Program-made: the position numbers and the translations under genes
Shown here: positions 1-8,294 of the stretch, piece after piece
Layout: each line of letters begins with the position of its first letter
Numbering within the stretch: the first letter of the stretch is position 1
Notes under the pieces: generated by a model
Told to the model about the DNA's origin: nothing
The model's input: only the letters and a program-made list of their open reading frames with translations
The model's database searches: none
Origin: Pseudaminobacter soli (ex Li et al. 2025)
Lineage (GTDB): Bacteria; Pseudomonadota; Alphaproteobacteria; Rhizobiales; Rhizobiaceae
Assembly (NCBI RefSeq): GCF_029892515.1
Contig: NZ_JARXVF010000012.1
Location: 36,442-100,441 of the forward strand
Direction: 5' to 3'
DNA: 64,000 nucleotides

Positions 1-5
1 ATTCG

Positions 6-782
6 ATGGTCAAATTTTCGACGAGCCAAGCAGTGACACTGCCGCCCGATATGATAACCCTGCACGGCATGGCAATATCTCAGAAATCCATCAAGATTCT
101 CTGGTCAGCCGCTGGTGGGCGCTGCGCGTTCCCTGGCTGCTGGGAACGGCTCTGTTACCACGAAGCCAAGGGGGCCACGCCCTATACGCTGGGAGAGATG
201 GCCCATATCTGCGGGGACAAGCCCGATGCCAATCGGCATGATCCAGATCAGACGGACGCCGAACGGGATGACTATCAGAACCTAGTTCTGCTTTGCCCTA
301 CACATCACACGCTTATCGACCGCAAGGAAAACGAGCCCGCCTATACAGTCGCGGTGCTGCACGAGATGAAAGCCGCGCACGAAGCACGGGTGCTGGAGCG
401 ATTGGACAAAGACGAATCTCTGACGAAGGCAGAGCTTGCCCGCACGATCCTGCCGCTGCTGGAAGAAAACAGGCAGTCCTGGGCGCAATATGGACCGATG
501 TCCGAACTTGCGCGCACCCAGCCTCACAACGAAGCCGCGCATGCGGTTTGGCTCTCCGAGCGGCTGTCCGTCATCATACCGAACAACCGCAAGATCGCGA
601 GCCTGATTGAAGAGCACAAAGCGCTGTTCGACACAGGCGAACAAGAAGCCGTTGCCGCATTCCTGATGCATGTGCGCAGCTACGAACAATGGGTAGAAGA
701 TTCAATACCATATGCAGCGGTGAGGCGATTCCCGCTGAATTTCGACGAACTGATCAGGGGGATTTCAGGTGGCGGCGCATAG
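6..782 (+). CDS. HNH endonuclease domain protein
   Basis: A predicted HNH nuclease of the beta-beta-alpha-metal fold. Visible motifs are a zinc-type CAFPGC pair near residue 40, an AHI box near residue 66, and then NLVLLCPTHHTLIDR around residues 91-105. Together these supply the H-N-H catalytic set and the second zinc pair. The rest of the chain, about residues 115-258, is charged, helical-looking and unassigned. The frame is open to the window edge, so the start is uncertain: ATG at 6, 51 and 69 are all possible, and 69 (MAISQKS) sits closest to the domain. The stop overlaps the next gene by 14 bp, which suggests an operon with the two following genes. A DNA-cleaving effector role is inferred from the family only. 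Confidence 0.8.
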   Translation: MVKFSTSQAVTLPPDMITLHGMAISQKSIKILWSAAGGRCAFPGCWERLCYHEAKGATPYTLGEMAHICGDKPDANRHDPDQTDAERDDYQNLVLLCPTHHTLIDRKENEPAYTVAVLHEMKAAHEARVLERLDKDESLTKAELARTILPLLEENRQSWAQYGPMSELARTQPHNEAAHAVWLSERLSVIIPNNRKIASLIEEHKALFDTGEQEAVAAFLMHVRSYEQWVEDSIPYAAVRRFPLNFDELIRGISGGGA

Positions 783-1179
783 CGCGATTTTTCCGTGGCC
801 GAGTCATTACGGTCACTACAGATTTTTTGAAGGCCAGATAATTCGGCACGGTAAGGTTGCTTCTCTGAAGTCAGAAGGGAGCGGTGCCTATCAACTGACC
901 CGCACGCGAGGCGACGCGCTGCGCGTATTCATCTGCGAGTGTTACGCCTTTGGAATTGCTGAATATTTCGAGACCATCGAGCAGCTTGGCCGCCTCGATG
1001 CCGTGATCATCAATTCCGCATGGTGCGGTTACTCACCCGATGCCAAACGCCATTGCCGCGATGAAAATGTCGGTCTGTTCAGCATAGGAGAGTTTATGGG
1101 GGCGCTCCACCGTGACGACCATTGGGCATACCTGACCGACAAAGAAGAAGAGTATTTTAGGAAGCAGGGTTGGCTGTGA
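769..1179 (+). CDS. Hypothetical protein, possibly Mrr-like fold
   Basis: A 136-residue protein of unknown function that starts at a GTG inside the end of the HNH gene. The C-terminal half has the pattern DAVIINSAWCGYSPDAKRHC followed by VGLFSIGEFMGAL. This is loosely like the last strand and helix of Mrr-type PD-(D/E)xK restriction domains, where a residue stretch meaning 'acts on its own after modification' leads to a Leu-rich helix. No clear D..ExK catalytic set is visible, so it may be a non-catalytic partner. It shares a GTGA overlap with the downstream nucleotidyltransferase-like gene, which implies translational coupling. Function unassigned. Confidence 0.6.
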   Translation: MAAHSAIFPWPSHYGHYRFFEGQIIRHGKVASLKSEGSGAYQLTRTRGDALRVFICECYAFGIAEYFETIEQLGRLDAVIINSAWCGYSPDAKRHCRDENVGLFSIGEFMGALHRDDHWAYLTDKEEEYFRKQGWL

Positions 1180-1505
1180 CGCGCAGCGTCACGGTCTATG
1201 GCTTTGGTTCCGCCTTCGCCGATGTCGCCGCAGCCAATGATGTCGATCTACTGATCATCCATCCAGAAACTAACGCGGCCTCTTGCGAGCTTGCTATCCG
1301 GTGCAAGCACCATTTGGCAGAGCACATCGCCCGCGTGCATGTGACCATGCTCTCGGCATCCGAAGAGGCGCATTTTCAGTTCATCAAGAGGGCGCGGGCG
1401 CTCGGCCTTGGGATAGTGCGAAATAGTCATCTACAAAAGGATTTCGAAGCTTTGCTCGTTGAAATCCAAAAGCGCTCGGCGCAGAGCCTAGTCCGAACTA
1501 TGTAA
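1176..1505 (+). CDS. Nucleotidyltransferase-fold (MNT-like) protein
   Basis: A 109-residue protein with the minimal nucleotidyltransferase signature: GFGSAF near residue 9, then DVDLLIIH about 11 residues later, giving the G-S ... D-x-D metal-binding arrangement. Such MNT domains transfer NMP groups, for example as AMPylating antitoxins or in defence systems. GTG at 1176 is preferred over TTG at 1170 because it forms a 4-bp GTGA overlap with the preceding stop. No HEPN partner lies next to it. The neighbour is instead the unknown 136-residue protein and the HNH nuclease, so the three genes probably act together. Confidence 0.65.
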   Translation: MTRSVTVYGFGSAFADVAAANDVDLLIIHPETNAASCELAIRCKHHLAEHIARVHVTMLSASEEAHFQFIKRARALGLGIVRNSHLQKDFEALLVEIQKRSAQSLVRTM

Positions 1506-1563
1506 ACGACATTTCCGTTTTCCGGGTATTCGGCTTCTGACGGGCTGCCGACATCAAGCCGGG

Positions 1564-2217
1564 TTACCTGTCGAAGTCCATGAAGAGAGAGTTCGCACCC
1601 CGACGAACTCGAAAATCCAAGAACTGCTGGAGCGCCTTTCGTGATTGAGACACCTTCATCTTTTCACGTATGCCTAGCTTCGCGGAAATCTCCGCGTAGG
1701 TAGCACCGTCATATCCATCAGGCGCAAAGATGGTGTCCCAGTAAAACTCTCGACCACCTCTTGGCTTGTCTGCAATTGCGCCCTCCGTATCTCCAGTGAA
1801 GATGTGTACGCACATCCCATCGCAGTAACCGATGACTGCCCTGGCGACTGCCCGCTCACCAGCCGCCGATATACGACGCACGAAATCCTCGGCACCAAGC
1901 GCGTCCATCATCGGCTGCGTCAAGCCGCCGGGGTAGCCTGAATTGGCGTGATCGAGGAGAATTAGGCCAGCGTGCTCGACAATGCACGGCATGAGCAGTG
2001 ATTTGTAAGCAGAAACCGCCTTGTGGCGGACCATTGTCGCAAGATCGACCTCAAGAGGCTCATCGGTTTTTACGTCGGAGAAGACGAACTTGAACCTTTC
2101 CCCGACCAATTGGTCCGTGGCGTCCTCCGCTTTATAAGTAGTGGCCTCTTCGATTGCAGCGATCTCTTGTTTCTTAAATTCACTCCGGGTGGCGTAGTAA
2201 ATGCTGATCTTGTTCAT
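1564..2217 (-). CDS. Ham1/RdgB-like non-canonical NTP pyrophosphatase
   Basis: A 217-residue protein resembling the ITPase/Ham1 family, which hydrolyses non-canonical purine NTPs such as dITP and XTP to the monophosphate. Recognisable elements are YYATRSEFKKQEI at the N terminus, VEHAGLILLDHANSGYPGG around residues 79-98, and a GYCDG ... GDTEGAIADKPRGG ... FYWDTIFAPDGY core followed by TYAEIS. The residues around the usual Lys/Glu/Asp sites are partly diverged from housekeeping RdgB. It is the last gene of a four-gene minus-strand operon, and its start overlaps the SIR2-like gene by 4 bp. The setting suggests it destroys or edits a modified nucleotide rather than doing general pool cleaning. 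Confidence 0.75.
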   Translation of the reverse strand: MNKISIYYATRSEFKKQEIAAIEEATTYKAEDATDQLVGERFKFVFSDVKTDEPLEVDLATMVRHKAVSAYKSLLMPCIVEHAGLILLDHANSGYPGGLTQPMMDALGAEDFVRRISAAGERAVARAVIGYCDGMCVHIFTGDTEGAIADKPRGGREFYWDTIFAPDGYDGATYAEISAKLGIREKMKVSQSRKALQQFLDFRVRRGANSLFMDFDR

Positions 2218-3056
2218 GACGCCATATCGGTCAGGATTTCGGCGGCAGCCGCTGTGCGGTCATTGCCATAGGCCGGGATAACTTCGATGTTGCGCTGGTG
2301 GAACAGCCTGTTTTCGAAGTCAGATGGATTTTGGACGATTATGTAGGCACGTCTGCCCGAGAAGCTGTTTGGTAGCTGTTGGAACGTCTCGTTTACAGTC
2401 TGGAATAGATGAGCAATGTTAATATCACGGAAGCTATATCCGATGAACAACACGGCTCTTCCGAAGAGGTCTGAGCGCAGCTTCAAGTCCATAGGTCCAT
2501 CCAGCCTCATCCTTCTGTAATAATGACCTTCCGACATGACCATTTCGTCCGGGTGATTTAGGTCGCCATGAAACTTGATAACTTGAGTATCTGTACTGTT
2601 GAACCCCATATCCTCTTCGGTCGCTATGACATGAGCAGGTCTCCCGAGCGCAGAAAACGACCTTTCTAAGAAATCATCATAATTTGTAGTGTAAAAAATT
2701 GGACAACTCGAAAGCGCGGCAAGCGTCCTATGTAGAATTGAATCTTTCAAGACACTTTCTGGCGTATCAAGTTGCTTTACCATCCAGTTTATTAGGGGTG
2801 CAAAATTTTTCTTCCTGACCCTGAAATACTCTAGGATTTGTAAATCCGTGCCACGCATGCGGATAAGCTCAGGGTCGTCATAGCCAAGAATGCGGGCCGC
2901 TTCGTTGACCATCTCGCTCCAGCTTGGCCCCCTCAGAGGATTGCCTGCCCCGTCGTTCCAAGACACAGACATAGAAACTCCGGCCCCCACGAAGGGCAGC
3001 ACGCGGCTCTGGCGGTAGAGGCGCTTCAATTCTGCGGGACAGGTGTGCGGCATCAC
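2214..3056 (-). CDS. SIR2-like domain protein
   Basis: A 280-residue protein with a SIR2_2-type NAD-binding Rossmann fold. Motifs are LPFVGAGVSMS at residues 19-29, IFYTTNYDDFLE near residue 115, and IKFHGDLNHPDEMVMSEGHYY near residue 158, followed by VLFIGYSFRDINI. The histidine of HGD and the TTNYD asparagine match residues needed for NAD hydrolysis in bacterial defence SIR2 effectors. The protein is essentially one SIR2 domain without an added sensor. It overlaps both neighbours by 4 bp (ATGA type). An NADase effector role is inferred from the family and the operon. Confidence 0.8.
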   Translation of the reverse strand: MMPHTCPAELKRLYRQSRVLPFVGAGVSMSVSWNDGAGNPLRGPSWSEMVNEAARILGYDDPELIRMRGTDLQILEYFRVRKKNFAPLINWMVKQLDTPESVLKDSILHRTLAALSSCPIFYTTNYDDFLERSFSALGRPAHVIATEEDMGFNSTDTQVIKFHGDLNHPDEMVMSEGHYYRRMRLDGPMDLKLRSDLFGRAVLFIGYSFRDINIAHLFQTVNETFQQLPNSFSGRRAYIIVQNPSDFENRLFHQRNIEVIPAYGNDRTAAAAEILTDMAS

Positions 3057-3727
3057 GGCTTTCTGGCAATGATTCTGGTTAGTGAGTGGTGGTGCGGAAT
3101 TCCGTTATGCGGATGCGCCTCATGAAGGTCCGAATCCGATGCGTGGGAGAGGCTCCAACGAGCGTACCTAGAGACATACCAAGTGTGCGGCAGGAGTGTT
3201 GGACAGAACCCAGGGTGGGCCGAGAGATCGTGAGAGCGGTCATTAAACGCGCAAACAATATTGAGGCCACCCTTTCGCGTGGCATCTTGCACGCGGGCAA
3301 TTATGCTTTCTATGCTGGAGGCAGCGCGAAGGCAGTGAAAAAGCCCGTAACAGATGACGACATCATACCGCTCGCGCCCACAAACAAAGTCAAGCACATC
3401 TTGGTTGAACCACCTGATCTGCGCGTCAGCGAAGGCGTTTCTTCCATTAGTGATCGCAGGTAATGAGCAATCGACTGCATCGACCTCGCATCCCGCGCGT
3501 GCAAAGGCAGCAGAGTTCTTCCCCTCTCCGCAACCTAAGTCCAGCACCTTCGTTGATGATCCGAAATTGCCAGTTGAAAGCACTTCCTGGACGAGAGAAC
3601 CCGGCTGAGTACCCCAAAGGCATGGCACAGCCATATATCCGTCGTCATACCCTCCGCCATGTAATTCCTGCTTCACATCATAGCCCAAGTTCTGCAATGA
3701 GCCTTTCGACAACAAGCTCATAGTCAT
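3053..3727 (-). CDS. Class I SAM-dependent methyltransferase
   Basis: A 224-residue methyltransferase. Motif I is VLDLGCGEGKNSAAFA around residue 61, the acidic motif II is EVDAVDCS, and motif IV is DVVICYGLFHCL near residue 123. The N terminus has a GGGYDDGYMAVPCLWGTQPG stretch like small-molecule or TehB-like methyltransferases. No DPPY or other DNA methylase motif is present, so a small-molecule or nucleotide substrate is more likely than DNA. The listed start overlaps the upstream kinase gene by 50 bp; ATG at 3721 is an alternative. Codon 1 of the SIR2-like gene overlaps its stop. Confidence 0.75.
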   Translation of the reverse strand: MTMSLLSKGSLQNLGYDVKQELHGGGYDDGYMAVPCLWGTQPGSLVQEVLSTGNFGSSTKVLDLGCGEGKNSAAFARAGCEVDAVDCSLPAITNGRNAFADAQIRWFNQDVLDFVCGRERYDVVICYGLFHCLRAASSIESIIARVQDATRKGGLNIVCAFNDRSHDLSAHPGFCPTLLPHTWYVSRYARWSLSHASDSDLHEAHPHNGIPHHHSLTRIIARKP

Positions 3728-5246
3728 CCAATCCGAACCAGTTATATATTACTGCATCAGCGTCTTGAATCAGGAGCCTAACTTCCGATTCGACTGGTGC
3801 ATTATATATTCGCATAAACTCCGATAAAGACATTCCAGGAGAATTTGCTTCCCTTATACTATACAACTTGTATGCGACATCTGGCGGCGTATATACAAAA
3901 ATCGTAGAAACCGTCCGCGTAGAAATATCCTTTAAACGTTCGAGGGTTTCAAGCTGTCTAACTCCATCTATTATGATGCGCGGCTCTTGCATGGCAGCCA
4001 CGTCATCGAGGATGGCTTCCGCAAGTCTACGAGGACCGTTTTGCTGTGTAATGAAGTCGTATGCCTTGACTTGAAACTCGGAACGGGGAGTGATCGGGAC
4101 GGGAGGAATGTCGAGCAACCTTGCTAAGACCTGTCCTGTATTGACTTGCCGGTATCCAGCCCGTTCGCACAGACGGTTAGTCGTGATTGACTTTCCAGAC
4201 CCAATGGAGCCTGCGACACATAGGATATGAGGTTCTCGAAACGCATTTGGGCGAAGCACCTTCAACGAGGGGCGACTGATCACAACTCCCTGGAAAAAGG
4301 TTCGCAAAACAAGCTGTGACCAGTACTCAAAGTCGAGAAGGTCTATCTCGGAGCCGACAGTTTTCATCCAGCGAAGCTGATTTATGGACGCTTCGCCTCT
4401 CTGAGGGTTTTTCCACTCTGGAGTTTCAGGAGCCCAATATCTGAGGACAACCGCGACATGGCGTATACCGATATCTGACGAGTCGTCGTTTAAGAAACCA
4501 AGTACCTCGATCTCGTCTGGGTCAACCTCTGGCCTATCGGACCCAAGCTTTAGCTCTTCCGAAATCTCGCGCGCGGCGTTGGCCTTAATGCCACGGTCGG
4601 AGAACGTCAGAATGCTGAGGTCGTCCTCGGTAACATGTCCGCCAAATCCAACACATCGAGCGCCACGCAGGAAGGAGGCTGCACGATTATACTGTCCCCT
4701 CCGGAACGAGAGGATTTTGTCCCGCTGCTGGATGATTGTGTAGGTGACAAACTGCTTAAATTCCGAATTTACCTCAGCCTCAGTTCTTGGCAGGTGCGTA
4801 AGTCGGCCCGATGAGATGAGGCGCTCCAGGATGGCGTTGTAGTTTACGTCAATACCCTGGAAATCAAGGACATGTCTGTATGCGTCCTTTGGAACAACCA
4901 GAACTTGCTCTGATGCGGGAGCAGGCGCGCGACGGATCGCGGTGTATTCCTTCAAAGCCACCTCAACATTCGGATCGGCTTTGGGTGTCTGTAATAATTC
5001 CCTTAGATAAAATTTGCCGGGTTCGGTGCGAAGGAACCGCGAAGCCTCTCCTCTCTTCAGAATTTCCATACTGAGGCGGGCCTGCATAGACTTTTGCGGT
5101 GTTCGGCTGATGTCCTTATCGGCAAATAGCCCGTCATCCAGTCCGAATGTCACAATCTGTCGTGCCGTGAGTGGGCGGCGATGCCGCCGGAGGACAGCTT
5201 CGGCCACCCACAGGTACGTAGTGTGTTCGACTGCCCCCGTCTCCAC
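3678..5246 (-). CDS. HARE-HTH, Nudix-like and P-loop kinase fusion protein
   Basis: A 522-residue, probably three-domain protein that leads the minus-strand operon. Residues 1-80 look like a HARE-HTH winged helix (TTYLWVAEAVLRRHRRPLTA ... LRTEPGKFYLRELL), a module linked to nucleic acid or chromatin modification. Residues about 165-315 carry a Nudix-like domain with GFGGHV and the core AAREISEELKL, in which the usual Gly after EE is replaced. Residues about 335-522 form a nucleoside/nucleotide-kinase-like P-loop domain with GSIGSGKS and IIIDGVRQLETLERL. The combination suggests phosphorylation and hydrolysis of a nucleotide, coupled to DNA or protein binding. The exact substrate is unknown. 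Confidence 0.75.
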   Translation of the reverse strand: METGAVEHTTYLWVAEAVLRRHRRPLTARQIVTFGLDDGLFADKDISRTPQKSMQARLSMEILKRGEASRFLRTEPGKFYLRELLQTPKADPNVEVALKEYTAIRRAPAPASEQVLVVPKDAYRHVLDFQGIDVNYNAILERLISSGRLTHLPRTEAEVNSEFKQFVTYTIIQQRDKILSFRRGQYNRAASFLRGARCVGFGGHVTEDDLSILTFSDRGIKANAAREISEELKLGSDRPEVDPDEIEVLGFLNDDSSDIGIRHVAVVLRYWAPETPEWKNPQRGEASINQLRWMKTVGSEIDLLDFEYWSQLVLRTFFQGVVISRPSLKVLRPNAFREPHILCVAGSIGSGKSITTNRLCERAGYRQVNTGQVLARLLDIPPVPITPRSEFQVKAYDFITQQNGPRRLAEAILDDVAAMQEPRIIIDGVRQLETLERLKDISTRTVSTIFVYTPPDVAYKLYSIREANSPGMSLSEFMRIYNAPVESEVRLLIQDADAVIYNWFGLDDYELVVERLIAELGL

Positions 5247-5460
5247 TTAGCCCTCAGCACCTACAGTTCCGTACGCAATCAACTCCACTACCGGGTACCT
5301 GTCCACCGCTGGGCCGAATTCTCCACTGCAATTGCTTCGTGAACAGCCAAATGCCTGGGCTTATTGACGACCAGTCGCATTGCGTGTTCTGATTTCCGAA
5401 GAAATCAGCACGGATATCGCGATGAAAGCCAAGCAGGCCAAGGGAAAGCGCCTAGAAGAA

Positions 5461-6138
5461 ATGACTAAGGCCGTGGCGTATTTTCGCACGTCGAGCGCCG
5501 CGAATGTCGGCCCCGACAAGGACAGCGAGCGCCGTCAGCGTGATGCCGTTCAGTCGTTCGCGAAACGCGCTGGTTTCGTCATCGAGGACGAGTTCTATGA
5601 CGCGTCCATAAGCGGTGCCGACCCTATCGAGAGCCGTCCCGGCTTCATGGCGCTCCTCGACCGGATCGAGTCCAATGGTGTCAGGGTCGTCCTAGTTGAG
5701 GACGCCTCGCGGTTCGCACGACAACTCGTCGTACAAGAGGCGGGCATTCTCGCCCTGGTGGATCGTGGAGTGCGTGTCCTGACAGCTTCCGGCGACGATC
5801 TCACCGAAACCGATGACCCATACAAGGTTGCGATGCGGCAGATTGCAGGCGTTTTCTCCCAACTCGAAAAGGCTCGCCTCGTCCTGAAGCTCAGGGCTGC
5901 ACGAGAGCGTAAGAAGCGCGAGACTGGACGCAAGGTCGAGGGTAGGAAACGCGTAGCCGAAAGGAAGGACGGCGCTGAGATCGTTACCGAGGCCAAACGT
6001 CTCCGTCGCCGGTCGCCAAAAACTGGACGACGGTGCTCCCTGCGCGAAATCGCGAAACAACTTGCAGGCCAGGGCTATGTCAGCGCCAGCGGTCGCCCGT
6101 TCTCGTCATCCGTCATCAAGGCAATGGTCGAAAGCTGA
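5461..6138 (+). CDS. Serine recombinase (resolvase family)
   Basis: A 225-residue site-specific recombinase. The N-terminal catalytic domain shows AVAYFRTSS with the nucleophilic serine, DASISG, RPGFMALLDRI and VEDASRFAR, the typical resolvase arginine motif. A long basic helix follows, and then a C-terminal helix-turn-helix (SLREIAKQLAGQGY ... SSSVIKAM). It is short compared with large serine integrases, so it resembles a resolvase/invertase. ATG at 5461 starts right at the domain; ATG at 5422 would add a basic leader and is also possible. It marks this region as mobile or formerly mobile, but no res or att site could be assigned. Confidence 0.85.
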   Translation: MTKAVAYFRTSSAANVGPDKDSERRQRDAVQSFAKRAGFVIEDEFYDASISGADPIESRPGFMALLDRIESNGVRVVLVEDASRFARQLVVQEAGILALVDRGVRVLTASGDDLTETDDPYKVAMRQIAGVFSQLEKARLVLKLRAARERKKRETGRKVEGRKRVAERKDGAEIVTEAKRLRRRSPKTGRRCSLREIAKQLAGQGYVSASGRPFSSSVIKAMVES

Positions 6139-6219
6139 CCTGGGTAGTGATGAGGTAGGTAGCCCTCGGTGCGTACGAAGCATCGTCAGGCTCGGCTGCG
6201 GCAACAATCTCTTTAGGCT

Positions 6220-6705
6220 CTACCTACATGCCTTTTTCAAGCGCTTCAGGACAGCGCCAGCCTTAGCAGGGAAGCTGAACTTCGTGTCATAGCCATCCGC
6301 CTGAATTGTGCCACCCGTCGAGAGGAAATCGAAGACGGAATCATTTCTTTCAACGGTGACTGACCACTGCCAGCCAGCGGGCTCGTCGTTTTCCGTGTAC
6401 GGCGTGGCGTCCCCGGCGATGGGCATTTCCTCATTCTGCTTGGTGAGCCCCAGGACGACTTGGTTCCATGGGTTGGCGAGATCGTAAATCTCCGCGCGCG
6501 TATATGGCTTGGACGCGTAAGAGGGAATCTCCAGGGTTATCTCGCCCTTCCGTTCACCGCAGGTGATGCGAACCAGCACATCATCCGTTTCCGGCGTGCC
6601 ATAGAATGCGGCTTTGACTTCGTCACTGTAATGCCATTGGCGACCGTCGGCCAGGGTAGGCGACGTGAGCCCTAAAAACGTGAGCAAAATTAGGAAGATT
6701 CGCAT
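6220..6705 (-). CDS. Hypothetical exported protein
   Basis: A 161-residue protein with a clear Sec signal peptide (MRIFLILLTFLGLTSPTLADG, cleavage probably after TLA). The mature part is about 142 residues, mostly beta-like, with two cysteines (ITCGER and the C-terminal KKACR) that could form a disulfide. No family is recognised. It is convergent with the recombinase gene and stands alone, so a periplasmic role is all that can be inferred. Confidence 0.6.
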   Translation of the reverse strand: MRIFLILLTFLGLTSPTLADGRQWHYSDEVKAAFYGTPETDDVLVRITCGERKGEITLEIPSYASKPYTRAEIYDLANPWNQVVLGLTKQNEEMPIAGDATPYTENDEPAGWQWSVTVERNDSVFDFLSTGGTIQADGYDTKFSFPAKAGAVLKRLKKACR

Positions 6706-6972
6706 TATGGCCTCGATGTTTCATCCAAGACCGCATTGGCCGTGGCTCGTGTAATAGACGGGATTTCCATTACCGTCAGGAGTTGTACAGAGCCTTAAGA
6801 GGCTAGGATTTGCCAGTCAGCCGAAGCTTGTTCGGCGGAGAAGGTTGCGCGTTTACTGGCGCAGGCAGACTGACCTCAAAGAAGTGGGCTCCGGTTAGCG
6901 AATAGCCCCCCCGAACGACCGCATCATGAACGCGAAGATAAATAGGGATACAATGTACATCCACTTCGCAAG

Positions 6973-7620
6973 ATGAAGACCACTACGAAAGTTATCGAAT
7001 CACCAGAAACATCACCATCGCTCCGGCGCAAATTGCAGATGTGTGGCAGCAAGACCACCAACGGACATTGGCATTGGTGCCGTTCCCCGTCATGTAACCG
7101 CTGCCGGAAGTTCCGCGCCCGCATCATTGCCGATGCGGTGTCAGATTGGGCCGAAAGTCAGTCGAGCTATCGGCTGCATAGAGTCCGGATCGAGATGCCC
7201 TCATATTCCGATCCAGACACCCTCCTGGCAGGCATCCATGGTATGCGCCGACGCCTACGGGGCATCTGTGATCGTCACCAACGCCAGAACAACCGGTGGG
7301 CGTCCATGCAATTTTACGGATCGTTCTCGCCCAGGTGTGAGAATGGCAACTGGAGCGCCGTTCTCCTGGGCGTCGTTCATCTGGGTCGGATACACGAACT
7401 CACGTTTTTGAATGCCTTCGAGAAATTGCTCTCGATCCACTTGGAACCGTTCCAGAAGGACGTGCTGAAAATCGACGTTCATTCATACGTTCACTACGCC
7501 ATAGACAACATGCGCGGCCTGCGTGGGTGCTCAGCTACAGAGCTTTCTTGGTACTTCAACGCGGTGAATACTTCGGCAGGCTTCAAGTGCACGGTCTTCC
7601 GTCGAGGGTTCCAGGCATGA
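6973..7620 (+). CDS. Hypothetical protein with N-terminal cysteine cluster
   Basis: A 215-residue protein that begins a three-gene chain with ATGA overlaps. Residues 24-45 contain MCGSKTT ... HWCRSPSCNRCRKFRAR, a probable zinc-binding cluster followed by an arginine-rich helix. This layout recalls the start of some rolling-circle Rep proteins, but the HUH motif that would confirm one is not visible. The rest is aromatic and basic. It may be a diverged replication or mobilisation protein of the island, or something new. Function unassigned. Confidence 0.55.
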   Translation: MKTTTKVIESPETSPSLRRKLQMCGSKTTNGHWHWCRSPSCNRCRKFRARIIADAVSDWAESQSSYRLHRVRIEMPSYSDPDTLLAGIHGMRRRLRGICDRHQRQNNRWASMQFYGSFSPRCENGNWSAVLLGVVHLGRIHELTFLNAFEKLLSIHLEPFQKDVLKIDVHSYVHYAIDNMRGLRGCSATELSWYFNAVNTSAGFKCTVFRRGFQA

Positions 7621-7895
7621 AACCCAGAAAGCCCCGCAAGCCGATTGGCCCCGGCGATGCCTACGGAGAAATCCAGCGCACCGCTACGGTCAGGCAGCAA
7701 CAGGCCGAGGAGCGTGATCGACACCGTTCGGCGTTGAGTGGCTTCCTCTTGCAACGCCAGAAAGCTGCATTGCACAAAGACCCGTCCGAGCGTTCGATAG
7801 AGCTTGCCCGCATCTCCCAGAAGGAGACCGACGAATACAAACGCCATCGTTCCAAAATGGCTGCACTGAACTCTCGTATCCACAAGAAACCATGA
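7617..7895 (+). CDS. Small basic hypothetical protein
   Basis: A 92-residue, highly charged protein (MKPRKPRKPIGPGDAYGEI...). It is rich in Arg, Lys and Gln, with a long predicted helix between about residues 20 and 85. The ATG at 7617 overlaps the preceding stop as ATGA, and its own stop overlaps the next start the same way. No family is recognised. The composition suggests nucleic acid or protein binding within the same operon. Confidence 0.5.
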   Translation: MKPRKPRKPIGPGDAYGEIQRTATVRQQQAEERDRHRSALSGFLLQRQKAALHKDPSERSIELARISQKETDEYKRHRSKMAALNSRIHKKP

Positions 7896-8179
7896 TGCCA
7901 TTATTCGACATTACTGCGCTTAGGGCGCGGATAGCTGCACGACGTAAGCCAACCGATCCTGTTAATCACCGATTGCCGTATGTCGTGACCCTTCCTGCTC
8001 CGACGAGCTTCCGGGAGGAGTTCGGCAGTTGGGATGAGCCGCAGAACTGGTGCCGAGACAACGTGGACCACAGCCTCGGCCATCAATGGAGTAGGTGCCG
8101 TATCTGCGACACAGGTGAGATCAGGTTCGGATTCTCGCACCTGCCGACCGGCACCATATTTGCGCTGAAGTTCAGATAG
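7892..8179 (+). CDS. Small hypothetical protein with Cys pair
   Basis: A 95-residue protein, third in the chain of overlapping genes. The C-terminal half has WSRCRICDTGEIRFGF, one CxxC pair, plus an upstream single cysteine and histidine (NWCRDNVDHSLGHQW). These could make a small zinc site. No family is recognised. It is followed by 115 bp without a gene before the convergent restriction-like gene. Confidence 0.5.
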   Translation: MMPLFDITALRARIAARRKPTDPVNHRLPYVVTLPAPTSFREEFGSWDEPQNWCRDNVDHSLGHQWSRCRICDTGEIRFGFSHLPTGTIFALKFR

Positions 8180-8294
8180 GCCGATGGGCGAGCATCCAGA
8201 TCGAGAGCCTTGTTTAAGGATTGTGCTTAGCGGCTACCCGAACTGTCGCGTAGAGGTAACGTGTTCAGCACTGTCTCATGATGCAGTGAGGCAT

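Noticed and set aside
6..5246. CBASS or classic toxin-antitoxin system
   Set aside because: The nucleotidyltransferase is an MNT-like minimal protein with no CD-NTase features, and there is no HEPN, SAVED or other typical partner.
6973..7620. Firm call as rolling-circle replication protein
   Set aside because: The HUH motif and catalytic tyrosine region could not be found, so only a loose resemblance is stated.
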